A stretch of DNA of 64,000 bases from Leptospira sp. WS58.C1 (lineage in GTDB: Bacteria > Spirochaetota > Leptospiria > Leptospirales > Leptospiraceae), in contig NZ_CP162137.1 of assembly GCF_040833995.1 (NCBI RefSeq), positions 2,218,501 through 2,282,500 on the forward strand, written 5' to 3'. Under the pieces are notes generated by a model. It saw nothing but the letters and a program-made list of their open reading frames with translations. It was not told the DNA's origin and did no database searches. Shown piece by piece: positions 43,355 through 52,727 of this stretch. Position numbers and translations under genes: made by a program. Numbering within the stretch: position 1 is the first letter of the stretch; every line of letters begins with the position of its first letter.

Positions 43355-44193
43355 TTATAGCTCCTTACGAGCTCGTAGACGATTAAATTCCAACCATCCA
43401 CAAGAACGAATAAGATCAATTTAAACGGCAAACTTACCATCACGGGAGGAAGCATGTTCAAACCCATGGAAAGAAGTGCGGAAGCAACCACAAGATCCAC
43501 TACGATAAACGGAATAAATATGATGATACCGATCCAAAACGCCTTCTTGATTTCCGAAAGCATGAATGCGGGGATGAGAACGTAATTCGGGACATCGTCG
43601 AAGGATTCTACATTCTCCACTTTTCCGATCTTTAAAAATAAGGCCACGTCCTTGGCGCCGCTTGTCCCGATCTGTCTCATCATAAATTCTCTAAGCGGGA
43701 CCATGGACTTATCAAAAAATTCGTTTGTATCGATCTTACCTTCCATGTACGGATTTAAACCTTTCTCGTACACAATATTCAAAGTAGGTGCCATGATAAA
43801 GAATGTCATAAATAACGCGAGTCCCACCATTACCTGGTTAGGCGGAAGGTTCTGGATAGAAAGAGCCCTTCTCACAAAATCCAAAACGATCACTATCTTG
43901 GTGAAAGAAGTCAGAGACATCACAATGGCAGGTGCTAAGGAAAGAATTGTGACTAAGAACAAGATCATGAGAGAAAGACTTGTCTCTCTCGGACCTTTCG
44001 CTTCGTTCACATTGATATTCAAATTCGGGATCGGGATCCTAGGGGCATTTGCCTGCGCGTAAGTTTCCTCCGGGATTGCCAAGATCAAAACGGCAAAAAG
44101 AAGAATGCCCGAAAGTATCTTCCACATAACTCTATTATGTCTCATACTATCGGAAAACTTTTTCCCTGCCAGTGTAGCGAACCCCTCTCCCAC
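43351..44193 (-). CDS. fliP: Flagellar export gate protein FliP
   Basis: Gate protein with an N-terminal signal sequence and four membrane helices; [33 protein letters not shown] and [26 protein letters not shown] are family hallmarks. The start is unsettled: GTG at 44193 has AGGGGG four bases upstream (280 residues), while ATGs at 44145 and 44127 give shorter, more ordinary signal peptides beginning [11 protein letters not shown] or MWKILSG. It follows fliO by eight bases with the GTG. Confidence 0.94.
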   Translation of the reverse strand: MGEGFATLAGKKFSDSMRHNRVMWKILSGILLFAVLILAIPEETYAQANAPRIPIPNLNINVNEAKGPRETSLSLMILFLVTILSLAPAIVMSLTSFTKIVIVLDFVRRALSIQNLPPNQVMVGLALFMTFFIMAPTLNIVYEKGLNPYMEGKIDTNEFFDKSMVPLREFMMRQIGTSGAKDVALFLKIGKVENVESFDDVPNYVLIPAFMLSEIKKAFWIGIIIFIPFIVVDLVVASALLSMGLNMLPPVMVSLPFKLILFVLVDGWNLIVYELVRSYK

Positions 44194-44201
44194 TTTTCCC
44201 C

Positions 44202-44990
44202 CTAATTCGAATCGAATAATCCGTTTTCCAGATTATTCCTTTCCTTCTTAATTTCGTCTAACTTCTCTTTGAGTTTTCTCTGTTTCTCTTTTCTTTCTCC
44301 GGGAGTTTGGCGAAGCGTTTGTTCCTCTTCCTCAGACTTCCCGGTCAGACGAATATTCAAATCCTTTAACTGTTCCAGAGCTGTGACGAGAAAGCCGCCT
44401 TCCGGAGGTTTAAATTCGTCTCTCATTCTCTGCAGTCTTGCCTTGGTCTCCGTATCCGTAATTTCGGAGATTAGATTAATACCGTTATCTGCCACACCCA
44501 ATACGAAAATTTGCCCGGTTACTTCTACGATCTGTAACTGTTTGTTCGTGCCTAAGCTCAAACTACCGAGAAGATTCATTTCTCCTCGAACGGGAAGGGA
44601 GCCTTCTCTGGATTTTGCGAGAGTCCTCAAGACCCAATACGCTGCTCCACAAAGAATTCCAAGTACTAGAACGATCCTAAAAAGTATTCCCGCAAGACTC
44701 GGCCCATCCGAAACAGGTTTGTATCTTTCTTCCACGGGGTTCGGTGTCGACTCCGGGACAGTTTCCTTCTTCTCTTCTTGTTTAGGAGTAGAAGGTGCCG
44801 TAGACTCGGAGGCCTTTTTATCAGCTGTGCCTAATTCTTTTTTGAGAACTTCGTCCATTTGTTCTCTTTCGGAACCTTGAGAGTATAATCCTCCGGCAAT
44901 ACCCGATAAAATACAAAAGACTCCGAACGCCAAAGCGAGGGAGCCGAATCCTGAAAAAAACGAATGGATCGTTTGAAAAATTCGGCTCAT
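44202..44990 (-). CDS. fliO: Flagellar export protein FliO
   Basis: A 262-residue member of the FliO/FliZ family, which stabilises FliP during gate assembly. There is an N-terminal signal/anchor helix (about 15-35), a disordered acidic Pro/Glu linker (about 40-95), a second membrane helix (about 98-116) and the compact domain [38 protein letters not shown] charged coil follows at the end. Longer than enteric FliO (about 120) but this is common in spirochaetes. Start overlaps the fliN stop by four bases. Confidence 0.88.
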   Translation of the reverse strand: MSRIFQTIHSFFSGFGSLALAFGVFCILSGIAGGLYSQGSEREQMDEVLKKELGTADKKASESTAPSTPKQEEKKETVPESTPNPVEERYKPVSDGPSLAGILFRIVLVLGILCGAAYWVLRTLAKSREGSLPVRGEMNLLGSLSLGTNKQLQIVEVTGQIFVLGVADNGINLISEITDTETKARLQRMRDEFKPPEGGFLVTALEQLKDLNIRLTGKSEEEEQTLRQTPGERKEKQRKLKEKLDEIKKERNNLENGLFDSN

Positions 44991-46069
44991 CCGCCTCCCG
45001 ACTCCGGCTTGATCCTATCGGCCGGACTTACGATATCCGTTACACGTACACCGAAGTTTTCGTCGATGACCACGACCTCACCCTTCGCGATCAACTTACC
45101 GTTTACCAAAAGATCCACAGGCTCACCTGCCAACTTGTCCAACTCGATGATGGAACCTTCCCCCAAACCTAAGATATCTTTAATATACATCTTGGTCCTT
45201 CCGAGTTCCACAGTCACAGACATCTGCACGTCCATGAGAAGGTTCAGGTTCGGAGTGCCTTGGGCGCCGCTTGCAGTCGCAAGATTCGGGAAAGAAACTC
45301 CCTTCATTCCGACTTGGGAAATTCCTCCGCCACCGCCCATTCCGCCTTGGTAGCCGCCGGAAGCATAATCGCCTCCCCCTCCTCCGGATCTTTTGGAAAG
45401 AGAGAGAATATCATTCGCCATAGATAAAGAAAGAATGAACTGAATTCTAAAAGAAGGAAGTCCTTCTATCGCTAAATTGAAGAAGGTCCGAACGAGAGGG
45501 TCTCCTTCCGGCAGAACTAATGCGGCAGGAGAAGTTACATGTCGAGTCTCTGCAGGAGAACCGTTCACTCCACCACCGGTTTTAGCAGCGATCTGCGATT
45601 GAAGCGCTCCCATGATGGGAGTTAAACTATCTCTGAGAGTCTGGAGTTGGCCTTCGTCCAGACCACCCGAATCAAATCCACCCATCATCATGTTCGCAAT
45701 ACGAGCCGCATTGTCCGCGGCCATCGCAAGCACAACTCTTCCGTTCAGATTTCCTGAATAGGTAGAATATAATAAAAACGTGTTGGACTTGAGTTCCGCT
45801 TCCACATCCTTCCGGGATTTGGCCTCGGAGGTAGGATTCATAAAATTGGAAGTTTTGGAAAGAATGGCTGCTAAAGTATTTCCCGCAGTCATAAAACAAT
45901 GAGAAAGAAAATCGGACAGAAGGTCTCGATCTACCGGAGAAAGACCGGCAGCTTCCTTGGACCCGCCTCCGGCAGCCATGCTGCTGCCTGGATCGAATGT
46001 GTCATTTGCACCCGCTAAAAGGGCGTCTATTTCTTCCTGGGAAAGGGATCCTTCACCCATCTGGGGCAC
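44987..46069 (-). CDS. fliN: Flagellar motor switch protein FliN/FliY type
   Basis: Switch-complex protein of 360 residues. A short N-terminal motif [12 protein letters not shown] (about 8-19), like the CheY-P binding motif of FliM and FliY, is followed by a FliY/CheC-like middle domain (about 50-235), a Gly-rich linker (about 240-260) and the FliN SpoA domain (about 276-355; [50 protein letters not shown]). FliN builds the bottom of the C-ring and docks FliH. The GTG at 46069 or the ATG at 46060 could be the start. First gene of the long minus-strand motility cluster. Confidence 0.92.
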   Translation of the reverse strand: MPQMGEGSLSQEEIDALLAGANDTFDPGSSMAAGGGSKEAAGLSPVDRDLLSDFLSHCFMTAGNTLAAILSKTSNFMNPTSEAKSRKDVEAELKSNTFLLYSTYSGNLNGRVVLAMAADNAARIANMMMGGFDSGGLDEGQLQTLRDSLTPIMGALQSQIAAKTGGGVNGSPAETRHVTSPAALVLPEGDPLVRTFFNLAIEGLPSFRIQFILSLSMANDILSLSKRSGGGGGDYASGGYQGGMGGGGGISQVGMKGVSFPNLATASGAQGTPNLNLLMDVQMSVTVELGRTKMYIKDILGLGEGSIIELDKLAGEPVDLLVNGKLIAKGEVVVIDENFGVRVTDIVSPADRIKPESGGG

Positions 46070-46384
46070 TCTCTCTTAGTTTTGGATTAGGAGACATAAT
46101 AAAAAGAAATTTGTCGACCCTTTTTTTTCTTGCTCAGAAAATCGGTAGGAAAAGGCCGGGGAACTTAACCACTATTCCAGCTCGAATTTTTCCGATAGTC
46201 AATTCGTTTCCCAAAAAAATCTTACTCTCTGCGACTTTGCGCCTCTGTGATCTTCGTGCCTCTGTGCGCAACCCCCACCTTTCCCAGACCGGCATCCTAT
46301 ACCAGTTTTTTTCGAATTTTTATGTAGATTAGGCTTGACTGGCGATCTGATGTCCCGTATTTTACCAAACGGTAAATTAACTAA
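46070..46384. other. Intergenic region between motility cluster and arsR
   Basis: This 315-base divergent gap holds the upstream region of fliN (no convincing sigma-70 or sigma-28 box seen), a degenerate family-1 repeat near 46223-46266 (CTCTGCGACTTTGCGCCTCTGTG), and at its right end the arsR promoter and operator listed separately. No further gene is seen. Confidence 0.6.
46335..46363 (+). promoter_or_regulatory. arsR promoter
   Basis: TTGACT (46335-46340), exactly 17 bases, TATTTT (46358-46363). The -10 box touches the operator palindromes that follow. Confidence 0.6.
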
Positions 46385-46392
46385 ATGGTTAA
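46361..46392 (+). promoter_or_regulatory. Tandem palindromic operator of the ArsR regulator
   Basis: Two adjacent inverted repeats: TTTACC-AAAC-GGTAAA (46361-46376) and TTAAC-TAAATG-GTTAA (46377-46392), similar to each other and one DNA turn and a half apart. The first overlaps the -10 box, the second includes the arsR start codon, a layout suited to autorepression. Confidence 0.65.
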
Positions 46393-46744
46393 ATATGACA
46401 CTGAATCCGATCGATTGAACAATACCTTCTCCGCTTTGGCAGATCCAACTAGAAGGAAGATCCTTCTCTATTTGGTCTCCGGAGAGGCAACTGTTAAGGA
46501 ATTGGCGGAACCTTTTAATATGAGCTTACCCGGAATTTCCAAACACCTGAAGGTTTTGGAAAAAGCCGGACTGATTGAAAGGGGAAGAGAGGCCCAATGG
46601 AGACCCTGCAAGATACGACCGGAGGGGCTAAAGGAAGCTTCCGGTTGGTTGGATCATTACCGCCATTTTTGGGAAGAAAGTTTGGATCGTTTGGATGCAT
46701 ATCTCCAGCAACTCCAAGGAAAAAACCTAGAGTCGGGAAAATAG
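46385..46744 (+). CDS. ArsR-family transcriptional repressor
   Basis: Winged-helix repressor of 119 residues: FSALADPTRRKILLYLVSGEATVKELAEPFNMSLPGISKHLKVLEKAGLI is the classic ArsR/SmtB helix-turn-helix. No Cys pair for metal sensing is present, so it belongs with the SRPBCC-associated (SdpR-like) group, not arsenic sensors. Its C-terminal HFWEESLDRLDAYLQQL is typical of that group. Its promoter carries two palindromes, so it probably represses itself and the exporter and SRPBCC genes downstream. Confidence 0.9.
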   Translation: MVKYDTESDRLNNTFSALADPTRRKILLYLVSGEATVKELAEPFNMSLPGISKHLKVLEKAGLIERGREAQWRPCKIRPEGLKEASGWLDHYRHFWEESLDRLDAYLQQLQGKNLESGK

Positions 46745-46805
46745 GCCGTTATTTCCGAATTTGTCCCGGTGTTATATTAGAATTATATAAAAAGGTACGT
46801 TCAGA

Positions 46806-48374
46806 ATGTCTGAAATAAAAACTGAAAACACTTCCAAAGCCACTAAAAAAGAGTGGATTGGCTTAGCGGTGATCGCACTGCCCTGCCTACTATATGCGAT
46901 GGATTTAACGGTTCTTTATCTTGCGGCTCCTCAATTGTCGGCGGATCTTAACCCGACTCCTTCTCAACAATTATGGATCATGGATATCTACGGTTTTTTG
47001 GTCGCGGGTTTTCTTGTGATCATGGGGAATCTGGGAGATAGGATCGGCCGACGTAAACTTTTACTTTATGGGGCGGCAGCGTTCGGAGTAGCATCCGTGT
47101 TAGCGGCATTCTCTCCTAGTTCCGAAATTTTGATCCTAACCCGTGCGATCTTAGGGATTACCGCGGCTACTTTGGCTCCTTCTACTCTATCTTTAATTCG
47201 TAATATGTTTTTGGATCCCGAAGAGAGGACTTTTGCGATCGGTATCTGGGGAATGAGTTTCTCTCTCGGTGGAGCGATCGGTCCTCTTGTAGGCGGAGTC
47301 CTTCTGGAATATTTCTGGTGGGGTTCCGTATTTTTGATGAGCGTTCCGGTTATGGTACTTCTTCTGATCGTTGGGCCTAAACTTCTTCCTGAATTCAAGG
47401 ATCCGAATGCGGGCAAAATGGATCTGCCAAGTGCCGTTCTATCCCTGATATCGGTACTTTCAATCATTTACGGTTTGAAACAGATCGCAGAGAACGGCTG
47501 GGGAATGATCCAGATTCTTACTATACTTGCCGGACTTTTAGTCGGAGCGATTTTTATCAAAAGACAAACCACTTTGGCCGATCCGATGATAGATCTTGAA
47601 TTGTTCAAACTTCCCGCATTCAGCGCTGCGGTCGCAGGAAATACGATGACCATCTTCGTGGCATTGGGAACCTTCTTGTTCATATCCCAATATTTACAAT
47701 TGGTTTTAGGACTTTCTCCTTTGGAAGCTGGACTTTGGACACTGCCTGGAGCTGTGGGCAACGTGATCGGTTCACTTACCATCCCTATCGTAGTTCGTTA
47801 TATGCGTCCTTTATACGTAATGTTAAGCGGTTTACTATTACTTGCGATCGGAATGTTTTTATACACTCAGATTCATTCGGAAAACGGGATCTGGATGATC
47901 ATTTTTGGATCTCTGATCATGTCCCTCGGGATCTGTGCAGTTGTGATCTTAGGAACGGATATCATCGTTAGTTCAGCACCTCCGGAAAGAGCGGGTGCAG
48001 CCGCTTCTATTTCGGAAACAGCAGCCGAATTCGGCGGCGTTCTTGGAATCGCAGTGCTTGGAAGTATAGGTGTAGCCATCTTTAAGTCCAGGATCAATTC
48101 CATTGATCTTCCGGGGTTGACTCCGCAACAATTCGAAAGTTCTCATAATACTCTGGCTTCTGCGGTAGCCGTGGCAAAAGAACTTCCGGAGCCGAGTAAA
48201 CAGATACTGCTGAGTACCGCTCGAGGTGCATTTACCGACTCTTTACATTTTGTTTCATTACTGAGTGTGGGGATCTCGATCGTTTTGGCATTTACGATCT
48301 TTTACCTACTAAAAGACAAAAAAGAAGCCAAAGCGGTTATAGAACCGGCAGAATTGGAAAAATCAACCGGATAA
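46806..48374 (+). CDS. DHA2-family (14-helix) MFS drug exporter
   Basis: Multidrug-type transporter of 522 residues with about 14 membrane helices. MDLTVLYLAAPQLSADL (helix 1), the loop motif GNLGDRIGRRKLL and helix 5 motif GMSFSLGGAIGPLVGGVL (antiporter motif C) place it in the QacA/SmvA/EmrB group, which export cationic or hydrophobic compounds with protons. It lies 61 bases after arsR and is probably controlled by it. Substrate unknown. Confidence 0.93.
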   Translation: MSEIKTENTSKATKKEWIGLAVIALPCLLYAMDLTVLYLAAPQLSADLNPTPSQQLWIMDIYGFLVAGFLVIMGNLGDRIGRRKLLLYGAAAFGVASVLAAFSPSSEILILTRAILGITAATLAPSTLSLIRNMFLDPEERTFAIGIWGMSFSLGGAIGPLVGGVLLEYFWWGSVFLMSVPVMVLLLIVGPKLLPEFKDPNAGKMDLPSAVLSLISVLSIIYGLKQIAENGWGMIQILTILAGLLVGAIFIKRQTTLADPMIDLELFKLPAFSAAVAGNTMTIFVALGTFLFISQYLQLVLGLSPLEAGLWTLPGAVGNVIGSLTIPIVVRYMRPLYVMLSGLLLLAIGMFLYTQIHSENGIWMIIFGSLIMSLGICAVVILGTDIIVSSAPPERAGAAASISETAAEFGGVLGIAVLGSIGVAIFKSRINSIDLPGLTPQQFESSHNTLASAVAVAKELPEPSKQILLSTARGAFTDSLHFVSLLSVGISIVLAFTIFYLLKDKKEAKAVIEPAELEKSTG

Positions 48375-48488
48375 TATTATAATAAAGTAATATAATGGCT
48401 CCAAAGATTTAGAACATTAAGACCCGTAACAGATTACACTTACGATAGAATTTGAGATTTGATACTGATAATAAATAAGGATACTAAA

Positions 48489-48944
48489 ATGAAGGTAGAA
48501 ATTTCCCTGGTTGGAAAAGAAATTATAGGGGTTAAAACTTTCGACGCCCCAAGAGAATTGGTTTGGGAAGCTTGGACAGACCCGAAACAAGTAGCGATAT
48601 GGTGGGGACCGAACGGTTTTACGAATACCATCCACGAAATGGACGTAAAACCGGGAGGGATCTGGAGATTTATGATGCATGGTCCGGATGGAACGGATTA
48701 TCCGAACCATATCCAGTATATCGAAGTAGTGAAACCTGAAAAACTGGTTTACGACCATGGAGACGATGCCAACCCGAAACAATTTCATGTTATCGTTCTT
48801 TTCGAGGAAGAGGGCTCCAAAACGAAACTTACCATGAGAACCATATTCCCAAGCGAAGAAGAAGCTAAAGAGATCTCCAAATACGCGGTGGATGGACTTG
48901 GCCAAACTCTCGGACGTCTACGAGAATTCCTGGAAAAGAAATAA
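48489..48944 (+). CDS. SRPBCC (AHSA1-type) domain protein
   Basis: A 151-residue single-domain protein of the START/AHSA1 (SRPBCC) fold, with FDAPRELVWEAWTDPKQVAIWWGPNGFTN and the C-terminal GLGQTLGRLREFL. These proteins form a hydrophobic pocket for a small ligand and often sit with an ArsR regulator. The start at 48489 has AAGGA nine bases upstream; the longer reading adds a stretch without a site. Adjacent paralogue at 49012. Confidence 0.9.
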   Translation: MKVEISLVGKEIIGVKTFDAPRELVWEAWTDPKQVAIWWGPNGFTNTIHEMDVKPGGIWRFMMHGPDGTDYPNHIQYIEVVKPEKLVYDHGDDANPKQFHVIVLFEEEGSKTKLTMRTIFPSEEEAKEISKYAVDGLGQTLGRLREFLEKK

Positions 48945-49011
48945 GGAACTTCGGACCGATCCCGAAGTATTTTCGAATATAATAATTTTTTAAAAAGCGG
49001 AGGAGAAGCCA

Positions 49012-49482
49012 ATGAGCGAGACCAAAGAATCTGAATTTAAAGAAATGATACTTACTAGGACTATCAACGCTCCTAGAGACCTGGTCTGGAAGGCTTGGAC
49101 GGATCCGAATATGGTATCACAATGGTGGGGCCCGCATGGATTTACCGCTCCCCTTTGCCAACTGGATCTTCGTCCAGGTGGAAAAATGCTGATCCACATG
49201 AAAGATCCTGAAGGTGGGATCAATCCGATGAACGGGACCTATAAAGAGATCGTTCCTTTGGAAAAGATCGTGTTCTCCTCTTATATCGCATTCGAGATGG
49301 ACGGGAAAAAACCTGCCGCTGAGATTTTGATAACAATTCTTTTCGCAGACAAGGGTTCAAAAACCGAACTTCAAGTGCGAGCACTTCCGATCAAAGTGGA
49401 TCCGGAACTGATCCCTGCAGTGGAAGGTATGGAAGAAGGTTGGACCCAAACTCTGGAAAAACTTACGGCAATTTTCGAGTAA
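49012..49482 (+). CDS. SRPBCC (AHSA1-type) domain protein, second copy
   Basis: A 156-residue paralogue of the preceding gene: INAPRDLVWKAWTDPNMVSQWWGPHGFTAP. The pocket and C-terminal helix (EGWTQTLEKLTAIFE) are conserved, but the two copies differ widely outside the signature, suggesting different ligands rather than a recent duplication. GGAGGAGAAG precedes the ATG. Confidence 0.9.
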   Translation: MSETKESEFKEMILTRTINAPRDLVWKAWTDPNMVSQWWGPHGFTAPLCQLDLRPGGKMLIHMKDPEGGINPMNGTYKEIVPLEKIVFSSYIAFEMDGKKPAAEILITILFADKGSKTELQVRALPIKVDPELIPAVEGMEEGWTQTLEKLTAIFE

Positions 49483-49534
49483 TCCATCCGGATCGGCCAT
49501 TCGTTCAAACGAAAGAAATATTAAGGAAATAGAA

Positions 49535-49836
49535 TATGAAAGCAGATCTGTTGCAAATACTGAATTTTTGGATCATCATTTTTCCTTTTCAAAAGAGGAA
49601 AAAAAATAGGGTTTAAGATGGACGAAAAAGTGGGAGGTTACTCCCGCTATTTTCATAAACCGCCGAATTCGGAAGATATCCGGACTAAAGAAACGAAGAA
49701 TGATATTTTTCGTAAAAAAAAGATCTTCTTTACTAGTTTGTTTTCGGTTCCGGACGAAAAAAAGGAGATAAACCGATTTTGGCAGGAGGCCTTGGATAAA
49801 TTAGCGGAACTTCTCCGCAGGATCCAAGAATCTTAA
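49535..49836 (+). pseudogene. Possible remnant of a second ArsR-family regulator
   Basis: Two short readings. The first (49535-49615, 26 codons, AAGGAAA upstream) begins MKADLLQIL, like an ArsR start, but turns into unrelated Lys/Phe-rich sequence. The second (49618-49836, 72 codons) ends RFWQEALDKLAELLRRIQE, close to the C-terminus of the intact ArsR at 46385. The middle, including the helix-turn-helix, is missing. This fits a decayed gene, but two small unrelated proteins remain possible. Confidence 0.4.
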
Positions 49837-49874
49837 TACTTCAGAATATTACTATAATTTAAAGGACATATTGG

Positions 49875-50309
49875 ATGAATTTCGACATTTTTAAGAATGA
49901 GACTTTGAATATTAAAGCGGATATAGCCATTTTAATAGCAAGGGTTATCTGCGGTTACGCGTTTATATTACACGGTTGGGGAAAGATACAAGATCCTCTG
50001 CATTGGATGGGACCCGATTCTTCAGTCCCCTCTTTTTTCCAATTTTTAGCCGCACTCTCCGAATTCGGCGGTGGGATAGCATGGGTGATAGGACTTCTGA
50101 CGAGGCTTGCTTCTTTCGGGATCGTATGCACAATGATCGTAGCTGCATATTTCCATTCGGTGATCTTAGGGGATTCTTTTATAAACCTGACAGGCGGGAG
50201 ATCCTACGAATTGGCAGGAGTTTTTTTTACGATTGCATTGGTATTTTTGACCGTAGGAGCTGGAAGATTCTCTTTGGATCAAAAAATCTTTGGAAGTAAA
50301 TCCAAGTAG
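49875..50309 (+). CDS. DoxX-family membrane protein
   Basis: A 144-residue, four-helix membrane protein. LIARVICGYAFILHGWGKI (helix 1) and the GGGIAWVIGLLTRLASFG segment are typical of DoxX, linked to redox stress and thiosulfate/quinone chemistry in other bacteria. It completes the ArsR-exporter-SRPBCC cassette and is followed directly by a terminator-like hairpin. Confidence 0.87.
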   Translation: MNFDIFKNETLNIKADIAILIARVICGYAFILHGWGKIQDPLHWMGPDSSVPSFFQFLAALSEFGGGIAWVIGLLTRLASFGIVCTMIVAAYFHSVILGDSFINLTGGRSYELAGVFFTIALVFLTVGAGRFSLDQKIFGSKSK

Positions 50310-50321
50310 GTTAAATTCTAT

Positions 50322-50356
50322 CCCTAAGAGCTGTTTTTGCTCTTGGGGATTTTTTA
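50322..50356 (+). terminator. Intrinsic terminator after doxX, abutting the ilvA start
   Basis: CCCTAAGAGC-TGTTTTT-GCTCTTGGGG forms a 10-bp stem (one T-G pair), 7-base loop, followed by ATTTTTTA. The next three bases are the GTG of ilvA. The GGGG of the right arm is the only candidate ribosome-binding site for ilvA. Confidence 0.75.
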
Positions 50357-51874
50357 GTGATAGATTATATCCGCAAAATTTTAGACGCAAGAGTTTACGA
50401 TCTCGCGGTCCATACTCCCTTGGACCCGATGATACGAATGAGCAGAAGATTAAACTCTTCGGTTTTTTTAAAAAGAGAGGATCTCCAGCCGATATTCTCC
50501 TTTAAGATCAGAGGAGCATATAATCTAATTTCCAGACTTTCTCCCCAGGAAAAAAGATCAGGAGTGATCTGCGCATCCGCCGGTAATCATGCACAAGGCG
50601 TTGCACTTTCCGCTCAAAAATTAGGGATCAAGGCAATCATAGTCATGCCGATCACTACTCCATCCATCAAAATAGAAGCGGTACAATATTTCGGAGCAGA
50701 GATCATTTTACACGGGGATACTTTCGACGAGGCATATTCTCATGCTAGAAAATTAGAAAGTGAGAAGGGCCTAAAATTTATCCATCCTTACGACGATCCG
50801 GATGTGATCGCAGGACAAGGTACCGTGGGTTTGGAAATTTTACAACAGTATCCGGGTCCGATAGAAGCTGTCTTTATCCCAGTGGGTGGAGGAGGTTTAG
50901 CGGCCGGAGTTGCCTCTTATATTAAATTTTTAAGACCTGAAATCAAGGTTATCGGGGTGGAACCGGCAGACGCGGCTTCCATGAAAGAAGCGATCTCTGC
51001 CGGTAAACGAGTGATCTTAGATCGAGTCGGTTTGTTTGCCGATGGAGTTGCAGTCAGACAAGCAGGAGAAGAAACATTCAAAGTTTGTAAAGAACTCTTG
51101 GACGACGTACTAGTAGCGAACACGGACGAGATCTGTGCGGCAGTTAAAGATATATTCGAGGATATGAGAGTGATCGCAGAACCGGCAGGCGCATTATCTT
51201 TAGCGGGATTAAAATTTTATGCCAACCAAAACACAAATCGCACAGGGGCACTGATCGCGATCAATAGCGGTGCCAATATGAATTTTGATAGGCTCAGACA
51301 TGTGGCGGAAAGAGCGGAGATCGGAGAAGCCAGAGAAATTTTACTAGGAGTCACAATACCGGAAAAACCCGGAAGTTATCTAAAATTCGTCCAAACCTTG
51401 GGAAACAAGATCATCACAGAGTTCAATTATAGATATGCCACCGAGAAACAGGCACATGTGTTCGTAGGTTTAAAATTAAAAGACTCCCATTCCGAAAAAG
51501 AAAAAGTAATCTCCGAATTGGAATCCTTAGGGTATGAGGTCTTGGACATCAGCGCGAACGAGACCGCAAAGATCCATATCCGTTATATGGTAGGCGGAAG
51601 AGTTTCCGAGCTCAAAGATGAAATTATTCTTAGATGCGAGTTTCCGGAACGCCCGGGAGCCTTGCTTAAATTTTTGGAATCGGTAGGAAGCAACTGGAAT
51701 ATTACATTATTCCACTACAGGAATCATGGAGCGGATTACGGAAGGGTTTTAGTCGGATTTCAAGTACCTTCTCCCGATCGGGAAGGTTTCAGGGAAAGAT
51801 TAAAAAGTTTAGGGTATCCCTATGAGGAAGAAACGGACAATCCCGCATACAGAATGTTTCTAAACAATGTTTGA
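50357..51874 (+). CDS. ilvA: Threonine ammonia-lyase (biosynthetic type)
   Basis: PLP enzyme (505 residues) converting threonine to 2-oxobutyrate, the first step to isoleucine. The PLP Lys is in SFKIRGA (K50), with SAGNHAQG and the phosphate-binding VGGGGLAAG loop. Residues about 325-505 form two ACT-like regulatory domains (LLGVTIPEKPGSYLKF and LRCEFPERPGALLKF), so isoleucine feedback is likely. Leptospira can also make isoleucine by the citramalate route, making IlvA's contribution uncertain. The start is a GTG within four bases of a terminator-like stem. Confidence 0.93.
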   Translation: MIDYIRKILDARVYDLAVHTPLDPMIRMSRRLNSSVFLKREDLQPIFSFKIRGAYNLISRLSPQEKRSGVICASAGNHAQGVALSAQKLGIKAIIVMPITTPSIKIEAVQYFGAEIILHGDTFDEAYSHARKLESEKGLKFIHPYDDPDVIAGQGTVGLEILQQYPGPIEAVFIPVGGGGLAAGVASYIKFLRPEIKVIGVEPADAASMKEAISAGKRVILDRVGLFADGVAVRQAGEETFKVCKELLDDVLVANTDEICAAVKDIFEDMRVIAEPAGALSLAGLKFYANQNTNRTGALIAINSGANMNFDRLRHVAERAEIGEAREILLGVTIPEKPGSYLKFVQTLGNKIITEFNYRYATEKQAHVFVGLKLKDSHSEKEKVISELESLGYEVLDISANETAKIHIRYMVGGRVSELKDEIILRCEFPERPGALLKFLESVGSNWNITLFHYRNHGADYGRVLVGFQVPSPDREGFRERLKSLGYPYEEETDNPAYRMFLNNV

Positions 51875-51902
51875 TCGGGAGCCGGAGCGAAATATTTAGG
51901 AA

Positions 51903-52400
51903 TTAGGCATCCACTCTAAAATAGGCCTTTTTGACCATTTTCTGAACATCGTATCTTTTGCCTGGATCCGTGCCCATACAAAAAAACATAATGCCATACA
52001 TTACATTTTCCTTAAATAAGGTGATATGTAAAATATGCAAATTGCTACCTTTATCTTTATAATGTACTCGGAACGCGGGACGACTCGCCACTTCCGATTC
52101 TCCGAATTCCAAGATCCTACCGTTACCTTTTTTGATGGAATCTATGATGCCCATCTGTAATTCCTTATTTAAGGCGCCTTGATCGACGGGCTCTATTAAT
52201 TCCTTTCGAGTGATTAGAACACTTGCAGATTCGTTATAGTTTTTTGCAGCAAATATCCCTCCTGCAAACGGTTCCATTGGGAACCAATCGAAAGGAATAA
52301 TCAGATTAAGGGGAGAATGTGGTTCTTTTTTGTTCTCAGGCGAAGTCGAAAGAGAAGTAAAGACGGAAAATATTAAAAGGATAAAAAGGACCCGATTCAT
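51903..52400 (-). CDS. Exported protein of unknown function
   Basis: A 165-residue protein with a signal sequence (MNRVLFILLIFSVFTSLSTS). The mature part has no recognised domain; ASVLITRKEL and a C-terminal MVKKAYFRVDA suggest a small mixed alpha/beta fold. The start at 52400 overlaps the DUF971 stop (ATGA); the longer reading would lack the signal sequence. Third gene of the transporter/decarboxylase transcript. Confidence 0.78.
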   Translation of the reverse strand: MNRVLFILLIFSVFTSLSTSPENKKEPHSPLNLIIPFDWFPMEPFAGGIFAAKNYNESASVLITRKELIEPVDQGALNKELQMGIIDSIKKGNGRILEFGESEVASRPAFRVHYKDKGSNLHILHITLFKENVMYGIMFFCMGTDPGKRYDVQKMVKKAYFRVDA

Positions 52401-52726
52401 GGAATTCCCAGGTCCCCAGGTTCTCCCTGCCAATACAGTCGAAGAGAATCGAAGCTATAAATCCCGGTATTATGATAATCTCCCCAGACCAAGTTGACAG
52501 CATATCTTCCCACTTTAGAAAAAGATAATAATTTGGCCTCTTTGATCCCGCCGGTAGTAGCTCCAATCTTCCCTCCGTGGCCGCCCTTACAAACCACGCA
52601 TGGACATCTTTTTCTAAGTTCCAATAGAGGGAATTCGGAGATAACTCCGTCCTTCCATTCTATTTTTAGAATATTCTCGTCGAATTCGATCGTTTCGGGT
52701 GTGGTTGCTTTTAGACTGAGGCTCAT
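52397..52726 (-). CDS. DUF971 domain protein
   Basis: A 109-residue protein of the DUF971 family (also the N-terminal domain of gamma-butyrobetaine hydroxylase). PLLELRKRCPCVVCKGGHGG contains the typical CxxC that can bind Zn or an Fe-S cluster, and YAVNLVWGDYHNTGIYSFDSLR follows as usual. Related proteins are often found near Fe-S or Mrp genes. One base separates it from the fusion gene upstream. Confidence 0.88.
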   Translation of the reverse strand: MSLSLKATTPETIEFDENILKIEWKDGVISEFPLLELRKRCPCVVCKGGHGGKIGATTGGIKEAKLLSFSKVGRYAVNLVWGDYHNTGIYSFDSLRLYWQGEPGDLGIP

Positions 52727-52727
52727 A

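Noticed and set aside
44269..44880. 203-codon frame opposite fliO
   Set aside because: Shadow of the fliO gene with Ser/Pro-rich composition.
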